Origin: Chloroflexota bacterium
GTDB lineage: Bacteria; Chloroflexota; Anaerolineae; J036; Brachytrichaceae
NCBI GenBank assembly: GCA_021813225.1
Contig: JAKALH010000193.1
Coordinates: 1 to 6,066 of the forward strand
Reading direction: 5' to 3'
Length of the DNA stretch: 6,066 nucleotides
Both the position numbers and the translations under genes were made by a program. The notes beneath the pieces are model-generated. The model worked only from the letters and a program-made list of their open reading frames with translations. It was not told where the DNA came from and ran no database searches. Shown piece by piece: positions 1 through 4,342 of the stretch. Each line of letters begins with the position of its first letter. The first letter of the stretch is position 1.

Positions 1-1374
1 ACCCGGCACGATACCGGCGCCGCCGGCGCGGTGGACGGTGGTCATGCGCTTGCGTTCGGAGTCGAAAGGCAACTCGGCGACGCGCTCCAGCCGGCGGTCC
101 AGTTCGTCCTTAAGCAGGCCGAGCCGCGCCGCCGCGACCACCATGGCCGCTTCAGTGGGATCGCCCAGCACGTGCGTCTCAGTCCCGCCCGGCTCATGCC
201 GCAACGATGCGTCGTTGCACAGCGCGCCGCCCCCGACCAGCAGCATGAACGCTGGATTGACCGGCGACGTCACGCCATCCCGCGCGGCGCCGGCAAGGGC
301 GTGGCGCGGGTCGAGTTCCTGCATGTCCAGGCGGTGCCCCGCCGCGTCCAGCATGACCACCGTCATGCGGTTCTCCGTCAGCGTGCCGGTCTTATCGGAG
401 CAGATGACCGTCACGGCACCGAGGGTTTCGACGGCCGGCAGTTTACGGATGAGGGCCTGGCGCTTGAGCAGACGGCGCGCGCCCAGCGCCAGCGTAAAGG
501 TGACCACCGCCGGCAGGCCTTCGGGGACGACTGCCACCGCCACGCTGACGCCCAGGAGAAACGTTTCGCGCAGGCCGTCGCCGCGCAGCAGGCCCAGTCC
601 CATGACCAGCGCCGCCGCCGCCAGGCCGGCCACGGCCAGCCACTGGCCCAACTGGTCCAGCCGCACCTGCAACGGTGTCTGTGTTTCGTGAACGGACTGC
701 AGCGCCGCGGCGATGCGCCCCAGTTCGGCGCGCATGCCAGTCGCCGTCACAACCAGCGCGCCGCGCCCACCCGTGACGAGCGTGCCCATGTAAGCCATAT
801 TGTGGCGGTCGCCCAGCGGCAGGTCGTCGCCGCTGAGCGGCGCAGTGATTTTCGCCGCCGGCTCGGATTCGCCGGTGAGCATGGACTCCTGAATGGCAAG
901 GGCGGCAGATTCGATAATGCGGCCGTCGGCGGGGACGATGTTGCCGGCCTCCAGCAGCACGATGTCGCCGGGAACCAGGTCACGCGCGGGCAACTGGCGC
1001 ACGCCGCCGCCGCGCCGGACGCGCACCTGCGGGGCGGCCATCTTCTTCAGCGCCGCCAGCGCCTTCTCGGCGCGGTATTCCTGCGCGAACCCCAGCAGGC
1101 CGAACAGGACGACGATGGCCAGGATGCTGACCGTCTCGTTGACCCTGCCCAGCAGGCCGGATACCAGCGCGGCGATGATCAGAATCAGCACCATGGTCGC
1201 GCTGAACTGCTCCCACAGGATGCGCCATGGCGACTTCATGCCACTGTCGATGAGCACGTTGGGGCCGCTTTCAGCCAGCCGCCGCGCCGCACCGCTGTCG
1301 TCCAGCCCGCGCGATGCATCCACGCCCAGCGTCTGCAGGGCGTCGTCCGTTGTACGTTGATACCAGTCTGACAC
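1..1374 (-). CDS. P2-type cation-transporting ATPase, probable Mn2+ (or Ca2+) exporter, N-terminal 458 residues
   Basis: Integral-membrane pump that couples ATP hydrolysis to cation export through a phospho-aspartate intermediate. Visible in order: an N-terminal cation-ATPase domain (about residues 1-55), helices M1 (60-76) and M2 (81-97), an actuator domain with TGES at 167-170, M3 (245-263), M4 with PEGLP at 284-288 (E285 matches the ion-binding Glu of SERCA-like pumps), the phosphorylation motif CSDKTGTLT with D327, then the nucleotide-binding domain with GDPTEAA (404-410) and FDSERKRM (437-444). These are P2A Ca2+/Mn2+ pump signatures, not those of heavy-metal P1B pumps, and there is no N-terminal CxxC metal domain. 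The rest of the N domain, the hinge and M5-M10 lie beyond the left edge. The GTG start at 1374 is preceded by GGAGG nine bases away and by an in-frame TAA three codons upstream, so no longer start is possible. The yybP-ykoY riboswitch in its leader favours Mn2+ as the exported ion; this is inference, because the M5/M6 selectivity residues are not in the window. Confidence 0.95.
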   Translation of the reverse strand, partial: MSDWYQRTTDDALQTLGVDASRGLDDSGAARRLAESGPNVLIDSGMKSPWRILWEQFSATMVLILIIAALVSGLLGRVNETVSILAIVVLFGLLGFAQEYRAEKALAALKKMAAPQVRVRRGGGVRQLPARDLVPGDIVLLEAGNIVPADGRIIESAALAIQESMLTGESEPAAKITAPLSGDDLPLGDRHNMAYMGTLVTGGRGALVVTATGMRAELGRIAAALQSVHETQTPLQVRLDQLGQWLAVAGLAAAALVMGLGLLRGDGLRETFLLGVSVAVAVVPEGLPAVVTFTLALGARRLLKRQALIRKLPAVETLGAVTVICSDKTGTLTENRMTVVMLDAAGHRLDMQELDPRHALAGAARDGVTSPVNPAFMLLVGGGALCNDASLRHEPGGTETHVLGDPTEAAMVVAAARLGLLKDELDRRLERVAELPFDSERKRMTTVHRAGGAGIVPG

Positions 1375-1382
1375 GCTCGATT

Positions 1383-1388
1383 ACCTCC
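1383..1388 (-). promoter_or_regulatory. Shine-Dalgarno site of the P-type ATPase
   Basis: Read on the minus strand, GGAGGT lies nine bases before the GTG codon at 1374. It decides the start, since the reading frame is closed by TAA just downstream of it. It is perfectly complementary to ACCTCC at 1414-1419, so it can be hidden in a hairpin. Confidence 0.85.
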
Positions 1389-1419
1389 GGCGATACCGAT
1401 GCCTGTTTCCGGTGGAGGT
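1383..1419 (-). promoter_or_regulatory. Hairpin that would sequester the ATPase ribosome-binding site
   Basis: On the minus-strand transcript ACCTCC (1419-1414) pairs perfectly with GGAGGT (1388-1383), which is the Shine-Dalgarno site. The stem continues with ACCG (1413-1410) pairing with CGGT (1398-1395) across a bulge. Formation would block ribosome access to the GTG start. The bases are directly visible; that the hairpin is regulatory is inference from its position just downstream of a riboswitch. Confidence 0.6.
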
Positions 1420-1430
1420 TCTCGTAAATG

Positions 1431-1468
1431 AAACGAGACCACCACGTTGTCTTCGTGATGGTCTCGCC
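1431..1468 (-). terminator. Terminator-like expression-platform hairpin of the Mn2+ riboswitch
   Basis: On the minus strand, GGCGAGACCATCACG (1468-1454) pairs with CGTGGTGGTCTCGTT (1446-1432) around a 7-nt loop, giving about 15 pairs with three G-U wobbles. The left arm contains the conserved GGCGAGACC element that the yybP-ykoY aptamer needs to close P1, so hairpin and aptamer are mutually exclusive. That is the usual logic of ON-type Mn2+ riboswitches: ligand stabilises P1, the hairpin cannot form and transcription reads through. The tract after the stem (GTTTCATTT) is T-rich but interrupted, so termination may be inefficient. An alternative small hairpin, CTCGT (1437-1433) with ACGAG (1425-1421), competes for the right arm. 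Confidence 0.7.
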
Positions 1469-1581
1469 AGTTGTGCCAGTCACATTCGGTCTGCCGAGCG
1501 GCGCTGCGCACCGCTGTATTGACGACAGGCCGCCCTGCCCTTTGGCGTTGACGCCTCCGGTGCAGTTGGCTACTCCCCAAC
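1458..1581 (-). promoter_or_regulatory. yybP-ykoY family manganese riboswitch (aptamer)
   Basis: The 5' leader of the ATPase, read on the minus strand, begins with TTGGGGAGTAGCCA (1580-1567) and ends with TGGCGAGACCA (1469-1459). These are the two hallmark strands of the yybP-ykoY motif: UGG pairs with CCA and GCC(A) with (U)GGC, leaving the conserved purine-rich L1 internal loop. Between them lie GGCGTCAACGCC (about 1555-1544), matching the conserved GUCAAC-containing L3 region, a GGCAGG/CCTGTC hairpin (about 1540-1525), and GACCGAA near the 3' end, as in proteobacterial mntP and alx leaders. The family senses Mn2+ and activates efflux genes, including P-type ATPases. The promoter lies directly upstream, so the aptamer is close to the very 5' end of the mRNA. 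The exact 5' boundary and the P2/P4 pairings are approximate. Confidence 0.92.
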
Positions 1582-1588
1582 GGGGCCG

Positions 1589-1617
1589 ATTATTCCAGAG
1601 GAGGCCGGTGTTGTCAA
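1589..1617 (-). promoter_or_regulatory. Sigma70-type promoter driving the riboswitch and ATPase
   Basis: On the minus strand a perfect -35 box TTGACA (1617-1612) is followed by a 17-base spacer and AATAAT (1594-1589), one mismatch from TATAAT. Expected transcription start is about 1583-1580, immediately before the first conserved base of the riboswitch. This is the best promoter match in the window. Confidence 0.88.
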
Positions 1618-1656
1618 ATGGCGGCGATGACCGTTGCGGCGCGTCCTTCGCACGCA

Positions 1657-1666
1657 GGCCGCGGCC
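1657..1666. repeat. 10-bp perfect palindrome next to the intergenic hairpin
   Basis: GGCCGCGGCC reads the same on both strands and directly abuts the left arm of the 15-bp hairpin at 1667-1699. It is 40 bp upstream of the minus-strand -35 box. It could be a protein site or simply a GC-rich coincidence; nothing in the sequence settles this. Confidence 0.4.
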
Positions 1667-1699
1667 AAACCCGACAGGTCTGCCAGACCTGTCGGGTTT
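1667..1699. repeat. Perfect 15-bp inverted repeat, bidirectional hairpin between divergent genes
   Basis: AAACCCGACAGGTCT (1667-1681) and AGACCTGTCGGGTTT (1685-1699) are exact reverse complements around the 3-base loop GCC. The stem has A-tract and T-tract ends on both strands, the form of a bidirectional intrinsic terminator. However, it lies upstream of both divergent genes, where neither transcript needs to end. It may insulate the two promoters, or be one copy of an interspersed hairpin family; from memory, similar ACCTGTCGGGTTT-type hairpins are frequent between genes in Chloroflexota, but this could not be verified here. Confidence 0.75.
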
Positions 1700-1762
1700 A
1701 CTGGATGCCCGTATGACGACGCGCGATGATGCCCATCTCGTCGAAAAACTTTGCTTCAGATA

Positions 1763-1792
1763 TTGACTTATGCATACATCACGCAGTAAACT
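1763..1792 (+). promoter_or_regulatory. bcp: Probable promoter of the peroxiredoxin gene
   Basis: TTGACT (1763-1768), an 18-base spacer and TAAACT (1787-1792) lie in the only AT-rich stretch of the region. A start near 1799-1800 would leave a leader of only about 10 bases before the ATG at 1810, with no Shine-Dalgarno sequence. The promoter falls inside the longer reading frame that opens at 1726, which argues against that upstream ATG as the start. Confidence 0.65.
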
Positions 1793-1809
1793 TGTTAGCG
1801 ATTATTGTC

Positions 1810-2700
1810 ATGGCGGAGAAACACTTGCTGCAGACGGGCGATTCCATACCGGACTTCGCGTTGCCCACCGACACGCTCGGCGTGGTGAAGTCGTCCGAAC
1901 TGCTGGGACAGCGCTTCGTGTTGTACTTCTATCCCAAAGACAACACCACCGGCTGCACCCTCGAAGCATGCAACTTCCGCGATACCCTGCAGGACTTCAA
2001 CACGATGAGCGTGCCCGTCTACGGCATCAGCCCGGACAGCGTCGCATCGCACGCCCGGTTCCGCGCCCGCTACGGCCTCACGTTCCCGCTGCTGGCTGAT
2101 GAGGAACATGCGGTCGCCGAGGCGTTTGGCGTGTGGGTGGAGAAGAGCCTGTATGGCAGAAATTACATGGGCATCCAGCGCAGCACCTTCATCATCGGCC
2201 CGGATGGCAGAGTCGAACACGCCTGGGCGCGAGTGACACCCGCCAGCCATGCCCGTGAGGTCCTGGACTATCTGAAGTCCAGCCCCGCCGCCGATTCACG
2301 CGCTATTGGTCAAACCGCCCCGGCGGTCAGCGTGAGCGACGGCGCGCCGGAGCCAGCCAAATCGCCGGCGCACCACTCTGGCTTCAAGCCCGCCCGTCAG
2401 AAGGCGGCTGAAGAGACGACGTCCGTTGTGCCCGTCAATCCAAATCATGAGGTGATAGAAGTGGAAATCGCAACCGTAGTCGAAACCGCAACAGAGAGTG
2501 CTCCCGTCGCAGTGCCTGCCCCGGCCGTCAAGAAGCCAGCCGCCAGGAAGCCCGCGGCAAAGAAGCCGGCCGCCAAGAAGTCCGCAGCCAAGAAGCCGAC
2601 CGCTAAAAAACCCGCGGCGAAGAAGCCCGCTGCCAAGAAGCCCGCAGCGAAAAAATCCGCTGCCAAGAAGCCAGCCGCCAAAAAAACAACGAGCCGCTAG
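1810..2700 (+). CDS. bcp: Thioredoxin-dependent peroxiredoxin (Bcp/PrxQ) with histone H1-like C-terminal tail
   Basis: Cytoplasmic thiol peroxidase reducing H2O2 and organic peroxides, recycled by thioredoxin. The 296-residue product has a complete PrxQ domain (about 1-156): YFYPKDNTTGCTLEACNFRD at 39-58 with peroxidatic C49, resolving C54 five residues on, the PxxxTxxC signature (P42, T46) and R124 of the RSTFIIG strand. T47 replaces the usual Pro of TPGCT. An acidic, Ala/Pro/Val-rich linker follows (about 157-239). Residues 240-296 are pentad repeats of the AKKPA type with 21 Lys, 2 Arg and no acidic residue, as in histone H1-like and HU-tail proteins. Ordinary Bcp proteins are about 150-160 residues, so the extension nearly doubles it. 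ATG 1810 is chosen because homology begins with MAEKHLLQTGDSIPDF and the promoter lies upstream; ATG 1726 would add 28 non-family residues. DNA or nucleoid binding by the tail is inferred from composition. Confidence 0.93.
   Translation: MAEKHLLQTGDSIPDFALPTDTLGVVKSSELLGQRFVLYFYPKDNTTGCTLEACNFRDTLQDFNTMSVPVYGISPDSVASHARFRARYGLTFPLLADEEHAVAEAFGVWVEKSLYGRNYMGIQRSTFIIGPDGRVEHAWARVTPASHAREVLDYLKSSPAADSRAIGQTAPAVSVSDGAPEPAKSPAHHSGFKPARQKAAEETTSVVPVNPNHEVIEVEIATVVETATESAPVAVPAPAVKKPAARKPAAKKPAAKKSAAKKPTAKKPAAKKPAAKKPAAKKSAAKKPAAKKTTSR
2527..2697 (+). repeat. 15-bp degenerate tandem repeat coding the AKKPA pentads
   Basis: About eleven consecutive 15-base units, each encoding a five-residue variant of A-K-K-P/S-A, form the 3' end of the peroxiredoxin gene. 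Codons for the same residues differ between units (AAG or AAA for Lys; GCC, GCG, GCA or GCT for Ala). The array is therefore old, and the amino-acid pattern rather than the DNA seems to be maintained. Confidence 0.85.
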
Positions 2701-2725
2701 CCTGCGTCTGATTCACGTTCAGCCT

Positions 2726-2770
2726 GAGAGACGGCAGCCAGCGCAACCGCGCCGCAACCCGCCGTCTCTC
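2726..2770. repeat. 10-bp perfect inverted repeat between peroxiredoxin and oxidoreductase genes
   Basis: GAGAGACGGC (2726-2735) and GCCGTCTCTC (2761-2770) are exact reverse complements separated by 25 bases, which contain a smaller GCGC-AACC-GCGC hairpin (2741-2752). It starts 26 bases after the peroxiredoxin stop. No T-tract follows on either strand, so it is not a classic intrinsic terminator. It could still act as a 3' mRNA-stabilising or transcript-ending structure, or as a binding site. Confidence 0.5.
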
Positions 2771-2787
2771 GTCGCGTCACACCGGTC

Positions 2788-3810
2788 ATGGTAGCCCGCA
2801 ACACAGGCAGGGAAGCACTTGTCGTCGGCGCCGGACTGGTGGGCGCTTTCATCGCCAATGCGCTGGCCGTCGGCGGGCTGCGCGTGTCCGTCGTCGATGC
2901 TCAGCGCACCGCCCAGGCAGCCACCCGGCGCGCCGTCGGCCTGGCGACCCCCTCGCCCACGCGCGAACATCTGGCCGATACCCTGCGCGGCGTGGAGGCC
3001 GTCAGCAGCACGGCCCTGCGCCTGGGCGTTGCCTCGCGCGCCTGTCGCGTGGTGCACACGGCCAGCAGTGTCGCCGGCACCGATGCCCTGCACGCCCTCT
3101 ACGATGAACTGAAGGGAACCCGGCCGAAACTCACCTGGGAGACCGAAGGCGGCGCCGTGCCTGCGCGTTACAGCGGCGGGCTGGTGGTGCACAACAGCGT
3201 GCTGATTGACCTGGAGGCGTTGACCGCGCGCCTGATGCGGCACCCGAACATCAGCGTGCACGAGAACATCGAGATTCAGTCGCTGGAATGGCGCGGCGGG
3301 CAACTGCGCGCCCTGGCCGCCGGGTATTCCATCGACACCGATGCCGTCGTCCTGGCGACCAACGCCTACGCGGGGCTGCTGTCGCCGTATCTGGCTGACG
3401 CCGCCCGCATCGTGCGCAGCGTCACGTGGACGTCCAAGCCGCTCAGCGACGCGCCTGCCCTGTTTCAGCAGGTGCTGCAGGTCACGCCCATGCCGTTGAT
3501 CGTCGATCAGGCGCAGTTGATTGTGGCGCAGACGCTGGACGGCCGGTTGCGCATCGCAGCCTGGCATGCCGACAACCGCGGCGACCCGGCCGGCGACATC
3601 GCGCAGTTCCTGCATACGCACCTGCCGGCGCTGGCGGCGCACACCGCAGACTGGCACACCGGCGTCACGGCATTTGCGCCCGATGGCGTACCGCTGGTCG
3701 ACCGGCTGGAAGCGGGCGGCACGGTGGTCTATGCGCTGGGCGCCGGCGCCTATGGGCCGGCCTGGGCGCCGCTGATGGCCGAACGCGCCGCCAGACTGCT
3801 GGAGGCGTGA
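2788..3810 (+). CDS. FAD-dependent oxidoreductase of the DAO (glycine/D-amino acid oxidase) family
   Basis: A 340-residue flavoprotein, compact for the DAO fold, predicted to oxidise an amine, amino acid or hydroxy acid; the substrate is not identifiable. It opens with the dinucleotide-binding fold VVGAGLVGAFIANAL (G14, G16, G19) and D37 at the end of the second strand, where Glu or Asp binds the FAD ribose. Next come TRRAVGLATPSPTREHL (46-62), equivalent to the flavin-contacting segment after the Rossmann fold, the second FAD strand TDAVVLATNAYAG (184-196), and the C-terminal block GVTAFAPDGVPLVDRL (292-307) with VYALGAGAYGPAWAPLMAE (314-332), where DAO enzymes close over the flavin. No signal peptide or membrane helix is seen, so it is probably cytoplasmic. 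ATG 2788 has no clear Shine-Dalgarno site and sits 87 bases after the peroxiredoxin stop, so read-through from that gene is possible. It ends directly against the next gene. Confidence 0.85.
   Translation: MVARNTGREALVVGAGLVGAFIANALAVGGLRVSVVDAQRTAQAATRRAVGLATPSPTREHLADTLRGVEAVSSTALRLGVASRACRVVHTASSVAGTDALHALYDELKGTRPKLTWETEGGAVPARYSGGLVVHNSVLIDLEALTARLMRHPNISVHENIEIQSLEWRGGQLRALAAGYSIDTDAVVLATNAYAGLLSPYLADAARIVRSVTWTSKPLSDAPALFQQVLQVTPMPLIVDQAQLIVAQTLDGRLRIAAWHADNRGDPAGDIAQFLHTHLPALAAHTADWHTGVTAFAPDGVPLVDRLEAGGTVVYALGAGAYGPAWAPLMAERAARLLEA
3801..3805 (+). promoter_or_regulatory. Shine-Dalgarno site of the membrane protein, inside the end of the oxidoreductase gene
   Basis: GGAGG sits in the last codons of the upstream gene, five bases before the GTG at 3811. 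The upstream TGA (3808-3810) touches that GTG directly. This arrangement supports the GTG start and suggests translational coupling. Confidence 0.75.
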
Positions 3811-4290
3811 GTGGCGCAGGATACACCGCACAAGCTAAAGCACACGCCCGCGACCTTGCTGCTGTCATTCATCCTGTTGGCGCTGTTCGTCGAGAACGTG
3901 GTTCGCGCGGTGATATCCATCCAGCAGGCGGTCGAACTGCCGCGCCTGGCTACCGACCTGTCGCCCATCTACGTCGGCGCCATAGGCGCGCTGTGGGCCG
4001 CCGGTTTCGCCGCCTGCTTGTTCGGCATCGCCCGCCTGAACCCGTGGGCGCCGCGTTTCACCATCGCCGTAACCGCCATCTATATGGCGAATCTATGGCT
4101 GAACCGGCTGGCCTTGGGGCGTTCCAGCGAATCGACGGCGACGCTGGGTTTCTATGCCATACTGGATACTACCGTCCTGGCGCTGGTGATCGGAACGCTG
4201 GCCTGGCCCGGCACGCGTCGCCTGTTCGCGCAGGCAGCGCGCTACCTGGAATGGTTGAAACAGGAGAAAGCCGGCGGGCAGAAGCCATAG
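3811..4290 (+). CDS. Small four-helix integral membrane protein, unknown function
   Basis: A 159-residue protein I do not recognise. Four hydrophobic segments are clear: about 14-36 (LLLSFILLALFVENVVRAV, with a buried E28 and R32), 52-74, 83-99 and 112-132, so both termini probably face the same side. The C-terminal tail (135-159) is basic and hydrophilic (RRLFAQAARYLEWLKQEK), typical of a cytoplasmic end. Notable residues in or near helices are N29, W62, N94, W96, N98 and D119; no metal-binding cluster, heme ligand pair or lipobox is seen. The start is GTG 3811, with GGAGG upstream and no gap from the oxidoreductase stop. The tight coupling suggests the two proteins are made together, perhaps as membrane partner and enzyme, but that is inference only. 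It could also be a lineage-specific conserved hypothetical. Confidence 0.8.
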   Translation: MAQDTPHKLKHTPATLLLSFILLALFVENVVRAVISIQQAVELPRLATDLSPIYVGAIGALWAAGFAACLFGIARLNPWAPRFTIAVTAIYMANLWLNRLALGRSSESTATLGFYAILDTTVLALVIGTLAWPGTRRLFAQAARYLEWLKQEKAGGQKP

Positions 4291-4329
4291 GCCCGTAACC
4301 GCGGCGCGCCGGGTGTTCCATTATCGACT

Positions 4330-4335
4330 TACAAT
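4330..4335 (+). promoter_or_regulatory. -10 box placed for a leaderless carboxyltransferase mRNA
   Basis: TACAAT, one mismatch from TATAAT, ends seven bases before the ATG at 4343, so transcription would be expected to begin at or next to the A of the start codon. No Shine-Dalgarno sequence precedes the ATG, and the 35 region is GC-rich and unrecognisable. The arrangement is typical of leaderless transcripts. Confidence 0.55.
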
Positions 4336-4342
4336 AGGGCGC

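Noticed and set aside
31..1371. 446-residue open frame on the plus strand across the ATPase
   Set aside because: It is antisense to a gene with every P-type ATPase motif; the product is Arg/Gln/His-rich without a recognisable domain, as expected of an antisense frame in GC-rich DNA.
1428..1766. 112-residue plus-strand frame in the divergent intergenic region
   Set aside because: It is the antisense of the riboswitch and minus-strand promoter, has no ribosome site and no recognisable protein features.
1726..1809. Upstream ATG extending the peroxiredoxin by 28 residues
   Set aside because: The probable promoter lies inside this extension, and the family homology begins at the ATG at 1810.
2527..2697. 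Tandem repeats considered as a CRISPR array or minisatellite
   Set aside because: The units are contiguous 15-base codon repeats in frame, with no spacers, and encode a Lys-rich tail.
2719..3831. 370-residue minus-strand open frame
   Set aside because: It lies opposite the DAO-family oxidoreductase, whose FAD motifs are intact; the antisense product is low-complexity Arg/Gly/Gln-rich.
3426..4298. 290-residue plus-strand frame bridging the oxidoreductase and the membrane protein
   Set aside because: It overlaps two well-supported genes in another frame and translates to Arg/Gly/Ala-rich sequence.
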